Of a stretch of DNA of 14,290 bases, positions 6,284 through 14,290 are shown piece after piece. The number at the start of each line of letters is the position of its first letter. Positions within the stretch are counted from its first letter, which is position 1. The notes beneath the pieces were generated by a model. The model was not told the origin of the DNA, searched no databases, and saw only the letters and a list, made by a program, of their open reading frames with translations. The DNA lies in contig JAFGQA010000123.1 in the NCBI GenBank assembly GCA_016935885.1, forward strand, positions 1 through 14,290, written 5' to 3'. The stretch is from Phycisphaerae bacterium (GTDB taxonomy: Bacteria > Planctomycetota > Phycisphaerae > UBA1845 > UTPLA1). A program made the translations under genes and the position numbers.

Positions 6284-7468
6284 CTACCGCACCCCAACCC
6301 ACTTGGTCCCCGTCGCGTCGTAGCACCTGCTACCCTCCCAGCCACATGCCTGCCAGACGGCATCGAACGCGGGTTTGATCAGCGGATCAACGGGCGTGGC
6401 GAAATCGTCGATCACGAAATCCGGCAAGGTCAAGACATCGCGATCGATCGGGTGGAGATCGGGGACCAGCAGAGCCCGGCCCTCGTAGGAAATGGTGTAC
6501 CCCTGAACACCAACTAGAGTCAGCATCCCGAAGATCGGCGGCCCGGCGTCCAAATCGCGCAGATTCTCCACATACCCTCGAATTGCCATCAGGATGAAGT
6601 CCTCACACGCTGATACGGGTATCCGCTGCCCACGCATGTGGCCCAGGATTGCAGACTCAACGGCCTCCAGAGCCCCGGTTCGGAAGATCTGTACATAGGC
6701 CCGAGCCTGTTCAGCCCCTGTGTCGTAGGCTACAAACCCGTCGAAGTTGAACCGCCAACTGGCCGGCATTGTCATGCCCATGGGCCTTATCCTGCCGGCG
6801 ATCTCCTTCGCCTTTCGCACGTCGAAGATGGCGCCCGGGTCTAACGCAGACAGCGGCACGAGATGAAGTACGATTCGGGGCTTCTTGAGCAAAGGCAGGG
6901 GCGTGACATCCGCAATGATCTTCGCCAGCCTGTCATCCCTGAGGCGCTTCAGCTTCTCGGGAATCGACTGCGACACCGCAAAGGCCGCGCGAATCTCGTC
7001 CACGTCAAGTTGGTACTTTCCCGCGCTCGTCCGCGAGAAGAACCGCGACCAGTTCTTGAAAACAACCATATGAGGCGAGTTCCAGCTTCGCGGGACCCTG
7101 AGAACGAGGACGTGCAGACCTTTTCCGTCATCGAACGCGTCCACCTGGATGCCGACCACGCGGGGATCCAACCCGTTGCGAAGGATATCTTCGAGGCGCA
7201 ACTTCTCCTTGTCCGCTTCGAGACCAGGCAAGCCCACAATCTTGTCGGGCTTGCCTTTCTCTGCCGTCTTTTCCGCAACGCCGTAGACAATATCGCCGCC
7301 GCCGGCATTTGCGAAAGCCGACACATCCGCCAGAAACTCCCGCTTGTCGTCGTCACTGCCACCCGGAAGCTCGCGCTTGTACTCCAGCGTCCGACCCTCG
7401 GGGACACCGTTGTCCACCAATGACTGGACGTCCGCGAAGACTATTTGATCAAACCGTTTCGGAATCAT
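6284..7468 (-). CDS. Schlafen/AlbA_2-domain putative ATP-binding protein
   Basis: The N-terminal half carries the AlbA_2 (Schlafen core) signature. E24 and LEYKREL (28-34) are followed by DKREFLADVSAFANAGGGDIVYGV (41-64), the usual E...EFK then 'AFANxxGGxxxxGV' pattern. A beta-rich stretch with 'HVLVLRVPRSWNSPHMV' closes the domain. The C-terminal half (about 190-394) is not a family I recognise. It ends in a conserved-looking 'FDAVWQACGWEGSRCYD' segment. AlbA_2 proteins are often annotated as ATP-binding or transcriptional regulators and are frequent in restriction loci. Eukaryotic Schlafens using this fold cleave tRNA, so an RNA-nuclease effector is possible. The ATG start lies inside the hsdS stop (ATGA), tying its translation to hsdS. 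It is the last gene of the hsdM-started coupled unit. The gene is intact. Confidence 0.85.
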   Translation of the reverse strand: MIPKRFDQIVFADVQSLVDNGVPEGRTLEYKRELPGGSDDDKREFLADVSAFANAGGGDIVYGVAEKTAEKGKPDKIVGLPGLEADKEKLRLEDILRNGLDPRVVGIQVDAFDDGKGLHVLVLRVPRSWNSPHMVVFKNWSRFFSRTSAGKYQLDVDEIRAAFAVSQSIPEKLKRLRDDRLAKIIADVTPLPLLKKPRIVLHLVPLSALDPGAIFDVRKAKEIAGRIRPMGMTMPASWRFNFDGFVAYDTGAEQARAYVQIFRTGALEAVESAILGHMRGQRIPVSACEDFILMAIRGYVENLRDLDAGPPIFGMLTLVGVQGYTISYEGRALLVPDLHPIDRDVLTLPDFVIDDFATPVDPLIKPAFDAVWQACGWEGSRCYDATGTKWVGVR

Positions 7469-8868
7469 GCGGCTTCGCCCCTCACATCAATCTTCCCCGT
7501 GACAGCCGCGGAAATGAGGGCCGTGCGGTACTCCCTCAGCCGCTCGATCGCCTCGCGGACCTTTATCTCCAACGCATCAATCCGCCCAGTCTGGCGGTGG
7601 AGGAAGGCAGCGATCGCCATTTGTTCCTGCTGTGGCGGCAGAGGGATTACTGCACGTTTCAGGTCTCGGATATTGATGCCCCTGATTGTGGCGCCCAAAG
7701 CTCCCGCCTCCACTTGGGAGAAAACAGCAGCCGAGCGGAGAGCGTACAACAGCCAGCGCCCGTCGGTGCGGCCAGTGTATGCAACGCGTGCCGCATCCTG
7801 TGTGATGTTCGCGCCCTCGAGTTCGGCGGGAACCATTGCAGCTTGCCCGATACTCCCGCGTATCGCGTACACCAGATCGCCCGTGCGCAGCCTGGATCGC
7901 GCATAGCCTGCCTCAATCTCAAAGGTGGTTCGACTCAAGAGGCCCAGCCTTAGCCTGCCTGGAGAAACGTCGCCTCCTTTGACTATCGGGACACCTTCGT
8001 CCACGCTCGGTCCCGGCAAAACGATCCCGTACATGATCCTGCGATAAGAAGGTGTGAGATGCCACAGCCGCTTCACCTCCCAATGCGCCGGAATCTCGCC
8101 TAGCCACTCGACCCCGGACTCCCTCATGGGCACGTCGGGATTCAAACCCTTGGTGACGGCGTGGGTGATGAGGGCCGTGCGCTTCTCCTCCAGCAACTCG
8201 ATCAGCTGCTCCTTCTTCTCAATCAGCGCATCAATCCTCGCCGTCTCGCGGTCCAGAAACGCCGCGATGGCCCGCTGTTCACCTTCATCCGGCAGAGGGA
8301 CCTCAAAGAAACCCAGCGCACTCGCATTGATCCCTGGGTATCCGACGCCCTCGGAGTGGGCGACCACCTGCTCCACGAAGAACGGGGCGCGCAGCATGTG
8401 GGCCGCATAGCCGCTCGCCAGTCGCTTCCGTGGCCGGACGACGGCGAACCCCGTTGACACGATGAGGTTCTCGGGGCGCGCCTTGATGGAAGCAATCGCA
8501 CGCAGATACGTTCGGACTGTGGAAACGATCACGTCTCCGGCTTGGACGCGACGACGTGCCCTGGAGGGAGCTTTACCAAAGGATACCTGCTCAGTTGCCG
8601 TAATTCCCTTGACTGCATCAACGTTGCCGATGTCGACGTATTCGATTTCGCAGTCCTCATCCGTGTCCTCGGATAAAGCGTCGTCGTTGAGCGAAGCCAC
8701 GTACTTGAGGCGTTTCACCTCCCAGTCCTGCGGAATCTCCCCAAGCCACTCCACGCCGCAATCCTTGTACCTGGTGTAAGATTTCCAATGCTTGGAGAAA
8801 CCGCGCGCTTTCTTTCCAAGGTTTGGAAATTCCGGCTCGGATTCTTCCAATGGTTGGAAACCGGTCAT
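7465..8868 (-). CDS. hsdS: Type I restriction specificity subunit HsdS
   Basis: HsdS recognises the bipartite target and bridges two HsdM subunits. Two target-recognition domains are visible. TRD1 starts with GVEWLGEIPQDWEVKRL (38-54) and ends in the first helical region, EQRAIAAFLDRETARIDAL and onward (197-238). TRD2 starts with the near-copy GVEWLGEIPAHWEVKRL (252-268) and ends in the second helical region, EQMAIAAFLHRQTGRIDAL and onward (415-456). The length of 467 residues fits a complete two-TRD subunit. The target site cannot be read from the sequence. Residues 1-34 are an unusual extension before the normal 'YKDCGVEWLGEIP' start, and it is encoded by a palindromic repeat array. The start ATG 8868 overlaps the upstream stop (ATGA), and the stop overlaps the AlbA_2 start. 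There is no strong ribosome site, so translation is probably coupled to the upstream gene. Confidence 0.95.
   Translation of the reverse strand: MTGFQPLEESEPEFPNLGKKARGFSKHWKSYTRYKDCGVEWLGEIPQDWEVKRLKYVASLNDDALSEDTDEDCEIEYVDIGNVDAVKGITATEQVSFGKAPSRARRRVQAGDVIVSTVRTYLRAIASIKARPENLIVSTGFAVVRPRKRLASGYAAHMLRAPFFVEQVVAHSEGVGYPGINASALGFFEVPLPDEGEQRAIAAFLDRETARIDALIEKKEQLIELLEEKRTALITHAVTKGLNPDVPMRESGVEWLGEIPAHWEVKRLWHLTPSYRRIMYGIVLPGPSVDEGVPIVKGGDVSPGRLRLGLLSRTTFEIEAGYARSRLRTGDLVYAIRGSIGQAAMVPAELEGANITQDAARVAYTGRTDGRWLLYALRSAAVFSQVEAGALGATIRGINIRDLKRAVIPLPPQQEQMAIAAFLHRQTGRIDALEIKVREAIERLREYRTALISAAVTGKIDVRGEAA
8065..8115 (-). repeat. Intragenic hsdS repeat, second copy (start of TRD2)
   Basis: This encodes GVEWLGEIPAHWEVKRL and matches the copy at 8707-8757 closely in DNA. 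Such conserved direct repeats at TRD borders are established recombination sites for exchange of specificity domains. Confidence 0.8.
8707..8757 (-). repeat. Intragenic hsdS repeat, first copy (start of TRD1)
   Basis: This encodes GVEWLGEIPQDWEVKRL. It is 642 bp from its partner at 8065-8115 and in the same orientation. Deletion or exchange between the two copies would swap or remove a recognition domain. Confidence 0.8.
8782..8860. repeat. Three phased TTCCAA-N3-TTGGAA palindromes at the 5' end of hsdS
   Basis: Three palindromes are centred at 8790, 8821 and 8852, exactly 31 bp apart. Copy 2 (8813-8829) has perfect 7-bp arms, TTTCCAA-GGT-TTGGAAA. Copy 3 (8845-8859) has perfect 6-bp arms. 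Copy 1 (8783-8797) has one mismatch at its end. Because 31 is not a multiple of three, each copy is read in a different frame in HsdS, giving FQPLE, FPNLGK and SKHWK within residues 4-29. The spacers are dissimilar. The phasing is close to three DNA helical turns. This could be a protein-binding array or a member of a dispersed palindromic repeat family that inserted in frame. Confidence 0.75.
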
Positions 8869-10718
8869 GACACCGCTTCGGCTTGTAGACGTGACGGATC
8901 CCAGATCTCTTCGGCAAGCCGACGGTACAACACCTGTCTGGTGTCGAGGTCCGCCTTCTTGAATTCGGGATGAGGGCGAAACGGCAGGCCGCTCTCCTTC
9001 ACAAGCGCGAGGAAGCCTGGATTGCGCTCATAGGCCTTCTCGTGAAGGGTCTGGGCGAGGAGGTTCTGCTTCACATAGTGTTCGCGCTTCTCAGGATACG
9101 GCAGGTCGCCATAGCTCGCATTGAAGCTCTTAGGCAGCAACAGGAGGCCCCCGATCCGGTTGCGGTATTCCTGGAAGTCGTTGGGATGCGAGAACTCATC
9201 CTTGTGTCGTTCGAAGTGATCGGCCCAGATGTGCTCGATCTCGTAGCCCTTCTTGCCGGAGCGTTGAACGTATTCGGCATAGCGCGAGGCCATGCCGGAC
9301 CGCGTTTCTACGTAGTCGGTCATCCGTGCGAGCAGGCGGTGGATCTGGCGTCCGTTCATGCCGTGCAGGTAGAAGCGGTCGTTGCTGGCAAATGGCTCCG
9401 TCTCTGCATCGATCCGCTGCCGCAGAAGCACCACGAGATCGTCCACGTTCTTGCCGCGGATATCACGCATCACGAGAAACATCGCGTACTGCATCGTGGA
9501 GTAGTCTATGGCGTGGAAGTTCCAGATGCGCCGGTGGATCAGGATGTCCAGATACGCGCTAACAACTCTTATCTTTCGATCAATGATCTGCGCCGTGTCA
9601 TCCACGCGCAGGGGCGCGAGCAACACGGCGTACTGCAGCGTGAAGTTGTTCTGCGCGTTGAAGTAGACGCACTCGCGGCCCGGCGTCAGGGTCTCTGCCG
9701 CGACCCCAAGCTTCTCGTACTCGCGGCTGTAGAACGCGAACTCGCGCTCGATGAAAGTCGCGAAATCGCGGCTCGACCTGAGGTTCAGGTCTTCTTCATG
9801 CGCTCGAACCCAGCGATGGAATTCCGTGCCAATGAGGTCGAAATCCTGGGGCATGGCACCCCCCTTGCGCTCGCGGATGCTCTTGGCATACTGGCTGCGC
9901 AACCAGGACTTGATGCCGTCGGCATCCTCGTCCTTGCCTATTTCCAACAGCGCGCCCACGCGCTCTTTCCAGATCTGGCTTGCCCGGCTGCGGCTGTCGG
10001 CGTCCTCGATGTTGGCCAGGAGGTAGCCCTTGAGCATATCCGCAGGCGTCAGCGAAAGGCCTCTGTCGTTCATGGTTTCGAAGATCGTGTAGGCGTCCTC
10101 GTCGGAGTACGCCGTGATTTCCACGAGGTGCACGTTTTCGATCACCCAGTCCGCGAAGTACGGAAGGGCAGAGCCCCTCAGTTCCTCTGGAAATCGGTCC
10201 TCAATGTCTGCGTAGCGGGCCAGGATGTTCGCCACCGATTCCCGCTGGCCGCTGTCATCGAAAGGTTGGCGGGCGTACAGCGCCTCCATGCAGGCGGTTC
10301 GCTCGGGGATATCCAAGTTGAATGACCGCGTCCCATAGCGTTGTGAGAAGATCAGATCCGCCATCTGCCCCTTGTGCTCGGAATCTTCGATTTGGTGCTG
10401 GAGAAATATCAGGAGCAGTGTGAGCGTCGTGAGGCGCTGCTGGCCGTCGATCACAAACTTCTGGCCATCTTTGTCGCTGATGATGATCGAACCGAGAAAG
10501 TAGTGACCGTACTCAGCCACCGCACTCCGCTCGTGACCCTCCTCAAAGCTCTCAAGGAACTTGCCCGCGAGGTCATCAATGAGTTCGGCTACCTGTTTCG
10601 ACTGCCACTTGTACTCGCGCTGATAGTAGTCAATGGAGTACTTGCGGCCGCTCAGAAGCTCGCGAACGGTGCGGCCTTTGCCGTCTATCTCGCGAGGTTG
10701 ACGCCGGTCTGTTGTCAT
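8865..10718 (-). CDS. DUF262-DUF1524 nuclease (GmrSD/SspE/RloF-like)
   Basis: This 617-residue fusion has an N-terminal DUF262 (ParB-like NTPase) domain with YYQREYKW (31-38), the hallmark DGQQRLTTL (91-99) and FETMNDRGLSLTPADMLK (213-230). The C-terminal DUF1524 His-Me finger (HNH) nuclease has EIEHIW (493-498, H496), N520 and RIGGLLLLPKSFN (521-533). The middle third is helical and divergent. In GmrSD and SspE these domains use nucleotides and cut modified or phosphorothioate-sensed DNA. RloF of Campylobacter hsd loci is a related DUF262 protein. Here it is locked between hsdM and hsdS. It starts at ATG 10718 inside the hsdM stop, with AGGAGG 9 nt upstream, and its stop overlaps the hsdS start. 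I infer a second restriction or abortive effector tied to the methylation state. The catalytic motifs look intact. Confidence 0.92.
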   Translation of the reverse strand: MTTDRRQPREIDGKGRTVRELLSGRKYSIDYYQREYKWQSKQVAELIDDLAGKFLESFEEGHERSAVAEYGHYFLGSIIISDKDGQKFVIDGQQRLTTLTLLLIFLQHQIEDSEHKGQMADLIFSQRYGTRSFNLDIPERTACMEALYARQPFDDSGQRESVANILARYADIEDRFPEELRGSALPYFADWVIENVHLVEITAYSDEDAYTIFETMNDRGLSLTPADMLKGYLLANIEDADSRSRASQIWKERVGALLEIGKDEDADGIKSWLRSQYAKSIRERKGGAMPQDFDLIGTEFHRWVRAHEEDLNLRSSRDFATFIEREFAFYSREYEKLGVAAETLTPGRECVYFNAQNNFTLQYAVLLAPLRVDDTAQIIDRKIRVVSAYLDILIHRRIWNFHAIDYSTMQYAMFLVMRDIRGKNVDDLVVLLRQRIDAETEPFASNDRFYLHGMNGRQIHRLLARMTDYVETRSGMASRYAEYVQRSGKKGYEIEHIWADHFERHKDEFSHPNDFQEYRNRIGGLLLLPKSFNASYGDLPYPEKREHYVKQNLLAQTLHEKAYERNPGFLALVKESGLPFRPHPEFKKADLDTRQVLYRRLAEEIWDPSRLQAEAVS

Positions 10719-12772
10719 TCACCCGTTCCTCCTGAGTTTGCTCGGCTGACTTCACCGAGCATTCGGATAATATCCGATTCAATGGCTCCGATGTCCTGCT
10801 CGATATCCGTCAGTGCTCGGGGCGGCTGGTACTTGTAGAAGTACCGGTTGAAGTTGATTTCGTAGCCGATCTTGCCGATCTGTCCGTCCTTGTGGTCGCG
10901 GACGCCTTCGTTGACCCAAGCATCGGGAACATGCGGCCGGACTTCTCGGTCGAAATAGGCGCGGATATCTTCCTTCAAGGGGACGTTTTCGAAATCCCGA
11001 AGCTCGGGGTCGGGCTCGGAGTTGCCGTCGGCATCGCGGCAGATCTCCGCGCTCTCGTCACGCTCCGAGAGGGCCGAGAGAATGGCCTTTCTGAGCGGAG
11101 CGGTCAGTTTCACCTCTGCCGTCTTCGCGGCCGCCATCAGAACTTTCTCAAAAGCAGGGCGAGACTTGAAGAGATCGGCCGGCATCCCTCTGAGCATCTC
11201 GCGGATTCGGTCCTGCTGGACGCGGCCTTCAGCCTCTTCCCGGGCTTTCACCGCAAGATCCTTCTTCTTGCTGACGGCGAGGTTGGCAAAAGCCTTCTCG
11301 AGGTCGAGCCGGGCCAAGCGTTCAGGAGCGGCCTGGAAATTGAGCCGAAGCGGCCGTTCGACGGTGATCTTGCGATATCCGAAGTCCGTCGCGTCAAAGA
11401 GGCGGCAGCGCTCATCCGAGTCGGCAGAAATGTACAGGCGGACGATCTCCTTGATCTGGTCGTCGGAGATCTGGCGGCGCTTGTCTCCGAGGCTCTTCCG
11501 CATGGGAATCCAGAGGTCCGTCGCGTTGACGAGCAGTACCTTGCCCTTGCGACGCGCCTCTTTGCGGTTGGTCAGAACCCAGACATAGGTGGCGATGCCG
11601 GTGTTGTAGAAGAGCTGCTCGGGCAGCGCGATGATCGCCTCCAGCCAGTCGTTCTCCAGAATCCAGCGCCGGATTTCGCTTTCCCCACTGCCCGCGTCGC
11701 CGGTGAACAGGGGCGAGCCGTTCAGAATGATCGCCACGCGGCTGCCACCCTCGCTCGGCGCCTTCATCCGCGCCAGAAGATGCTGGAGGAACAGGAGTTG
11801 GCCGTCGCTGATCCGCGGCAGGCCCGCTCCGAACCTTCCGCCGAACCCCCGCTCCGCCTCCCTCCGCACCGCCTCCTCGTCCTGCTCCCAGTCCTTGCCG
11901 TACGGCGGATTCGTCAGGAGGTAATCGAATCGCTTGTCCGCATGCTGATCCTTGGAAAGCGTGCTGCCGTCCTTGATGTTCTCCGCGTCCCGGCCGTCCT
12001 CACTGATCAGGAACATATCCGCCTTGGCCACGGCGAAGGTCTCGGGGTTGACCTCTTGACCGAAGAGGTGGACATCAGCCTGCGGATTCAGCGAGAGGAT
12101 GTGGTCCTTGGTGATGGTCAGCATCCCGCCGCTGCCGGCGCACGGATCGTATACGGTGCGAACGATGTGGTCCTTGCGGATCATGGCCTCGTCCGCCGCC
12201 AACAGCAGGCTGGCCATGAGGTGGATGACTTCGCGGGGGGTGAAGTGTTCGCCCGGGTTCTCGTTCAGCGCCTCGTTGAAGCGCCGGATCAATTCCTCGA
12301 AAACCATCCCCATTTCGTGGTTGGAGACCTTATCGGGGTGGAAATCCACGGTCTTGAAGCGCTCCATCACCAGAAACAGGAGTCCGGCCTCGTCGAGCTT
12401 GGCGATGGTGTTGTCGAAATCGAACTTCTCCAGCACTTCGCGCATGTTGTCGGAGAAGGCGGCGATGTAGGCGCGCAGGTTGGCCGCCAGGTTGGGCGCG
12501 TCCCCGAGCAGTTTCTCGAACGTGAACGGCGACGTGTTGTAGAACGCGCGGCCCGCCGCCTTGCACAATTGCGGATAAAGGTTGTCGAGCTTGGCCTTGT
12601 ACTTGTGATGGACCTCGAGGACCTGCTCCTTGGTCGGCTCGAGTACGCAGTCAATCCGCCTGAGGACCGTGAACGGCAGGATGACGTCCTGATATTTGCC
12701 GCGCTTGAACGCGTCGCGCAGAAGATTGGCAATGGACCAGAGGAAATTGGCCTTTTCGCGGAAATCCGCCAT
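10715..12772 (-). CDS. hsdM: Type I DNA methyltransferase subunit HsdM (N6-adenine)
   Basis: HsdM transfers a methyl group from S-adenosylmethionine to adenine N6 in the site chosen by HsdS. In the 685-residue form, an N-terminal helical domain (MADFREKANFLWSIANLLRD) is followed by GEHFTPREVIHLM (174-186). SAM-binding motif I is DPCAGSGGM (209-217) and catalytic motif IV is NPPY (288-291, in LLTNPPYGKDW). The C-terminal tail is long, ending beyond 'NRYFYKYQPPRAL', where HsdM usually contacts HsdS. I chose ATG 12772 because GGAGG lies 7 nt upstream and homologues begin here. The frame stays open to a start at 12841, but those 23 residues look non-native. It is the first gene of the minus-strand block. 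The downstream gene overlaps its stop. Confidence 0.95.
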   Translation of the reverse strand: MADFREKANFLWSIANLLRDAFKRGKYQDVILPFTVLRRIDCVLEPTKEQVLEVHHKYKAKLDNLYPQLCKAAGRAFYNTSPFTFEKLLGDAPNLAANLRAYIAAFSDNMREVLEKFDFDNTIAKLDEAGLLFLVMERFKTVDFHPDKVSNHEMGMVFEELIRRFNEALNENPGEHFTPREVIHLMASLLLAADEAMIRKDHIVRTVYDPCAGSGGMLTITKDHILSLNPQADVHLFGQEVNPETFAVAKADMFLISEDGRDAENIKDGSTLSKDQHADKRFDYLLTNPPYGKDWEQDEEAVRREAERGFGGRFGAGLPRISDGQLLFLQHLLARMKAPSEGGSRVAIILNGSPLFTGDAGSGESEIRRWILENDWLEAIIALPEQLFYNTGIATYVWVLTNRKEARRKGKVLLVNATDLWIPMRKSLGDKRRQISDDQIKEIVRLYISADSDERCRLFDATDFGYRKITVERPLRLNFQAAPERLARLDLEKAFANLAVSKKKDLAVKAREEAEGRVQQDRIREMLRGMPADLFKSRPAFEKVLMAAAKTAEVKLTAPLRKAILSALSERDESAEICRDADGNSEPDPELRDFENVPLKEDIRAYFDREVRPHVPDAWVNEGVRDHKDGQIGKIGYEINFNRYFYKYQPPRALTDIEQDIGAIESDIIRMLGEVSRANSGGTGE

Positions 12773-12779
12773 GTGCATG

Positions 12780-12784
12780 CCTCC
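12780..12784 (-). promoter_or_regulatory. Ribosome-binding site deciding the hsdM start
   Basis: GGAGG on the minus strand is 7 nt before ATG 12772. It is only 1 nt from ATG 12778, which rules that start out in practice. Confidence 0.65.
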
Positions 12785-12871
12785 CGATCCGCAGTCTAGG
12801 CAACGAAACAGCAGAAATCTAGCGCCAGTTGCAATGCGCACCGGATTCAGGGTCGGAATCTGCCTCTATTT

Positions 12872-12898
12872 CGGGGGGTTTCGGTCCTTGTCCCCCCG
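12872..12898. repeat. G/C-rich inverted repeat in the hsdM-nifJ intergenic region
   Basis: Arms CGGGGGG (12872-12878) and CCCCCCG (12892-12898) enclose a 13-nt loop. No T-tract follows on either strand, so it is not a standard Rho-independent terminator. It lies about 100 nt before the hsdM start and could shape the hsdM leader or mark the edge of the inserted block. Confidence 0.45.
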
Positions 12899-12923
12899 CG
12901 CAGGGATATGCTAAGGACGGGTC

Positions 12924-12952
12924 TTGATCAGGAGCGGGCCGGGCGCTATGGT
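12924..12952 (+). promoter_or_regulatory. Candidate nifJ promoter
   Basis: TTGATC (12924-12929, 4/6 match to -35), a 17-bp spacer and TATGGT (12947-12952, 4/6 match to -10) imply a leader of about 100 nt before nifJ. A GGCCGG/CCGGCC inverted repeat (12937-12942 and 12955-12960) brackets the -10 and could be an operator or a leader hairpin. The matches are modest. Confidence 0.35.
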
Positions 12953-13062
12953 GTCCGGCCGTGTCCACCCGCCGCGGCAACCGCTTACGGGCAGAGCCAG
13001 GCAGCAAACCGGTTTTCGACAGATAACACGAACACGGAAGCCTAACGACTGGAGTAGCCGAG

Positions 13063-14290
<1,228 letters not shown>

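Larger units (their letters stand above)
12773..13062. other. Divergent intergenic region between hsdM and nifJ
   Basis: The 290 bp between the two start codons contain no convincing ORF, RNA gene or mobile-element end. I see a G/C-rich hairpin (12872-12898), a candidate plus-strand promoter (12924-12952) and the ribosome sites of both genes. I found no clear sigma-70 promoter for hsdM. The closest, TTGCAA near 12830, lacks a well-spaced -10. Confidence 0.6.

Noticed and set aside
8782..8860. The 31-bp periodic palindromes as a mini CRISPR array
   Set aside because: The conserved unit is only 15-17 bp, the array is inside hsdS, there are just three units, and no cas gene is present.
8970..10325. 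451-codon plus-strand open frame opposite the DUF262 gene
   Set aside because: It is a shadow of a well-supported gene on the other strand, with composition typical of reverse-frame translation.
10892..12799. 635-codon plus-strand open frame opposite hsdM
   Set aside because: It is antisense to a clear HsdM with intact motifs, has no recognisable domain, and is the usual high-GC shadow frame.
12773..12841. 23-codon N-terminal extension of HsdM to the start at 12841
   Set aside because: It has no ribosome site, its composition is unlike HsdM, and a better start at 12772 has GGAGG at 7 nt.

Overview
The window is a high-GC bacterial chromosome segment. A roughly 12.2 kb block of eight genes, all on the minus strand, sits between plus-strand housekeeping genes. 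On the left are the 3' end of an SNF-family sodium symporter and a 61-codon one-helix protein that overlaps it. On the right is the first third of a pyruvate:ferredoxin oxidoreductase gene (nifJ). PFOR suggests an anaerobic or fermentative organism. The phylum cannot be fixed from the sequence. From memory, and unverified, the TTCCAA-N3-TTGGAA palindromes and the gene style recall the Kiritimatiellota/Verrucomicrobiota.

The block is a composite defence island built on a type I restriction-modification system. In transcription order (right to left) it contains hsdM, a DUF262-DUF1524 (GmrSD/SspE/RloF-like) nuclease, hsdS, a Schlafen/AlbA_2-domain protein, an ABC-type AAA ATPase, an RloB/AbiLii-like TOPRIM protein, an AbiEi-like winged-helix protein and hsdR. 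The first four are joined by three ATGA stop/start overlaps, so they form one translationally coupled unit. The AAA-RloB pair follows a gap of about 160 bp holding a plausible promoter of its own. The AbiEi-like gene follows a 32-bp near-perfect palindrome whose centre is a TTGACA -35 box. It lies directly upstream of hsdR.

Functionally, HsdM and HsdS should methylate adenine at a bipartite site, and with HsdR they should cleave unmodified DNA. The DUF262-DUF1524 enzyme could be a second nuclease keyed to modification state. The ATPase-RloB pair resembles ATPase plus TOPRIM-nuclease abortive-infection modules. The AbiEi-like protein has no AbiEii toxin partner and is placed to control hsdR through the palindrome. 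The most unusual features are this possible repressor control of the restriction subunit and three palindromes spaced exactly 31 bp apart that are translated as an N-terminal extension of HsdS. No integrase, tRNA, IS element or CRISPR array was seen.
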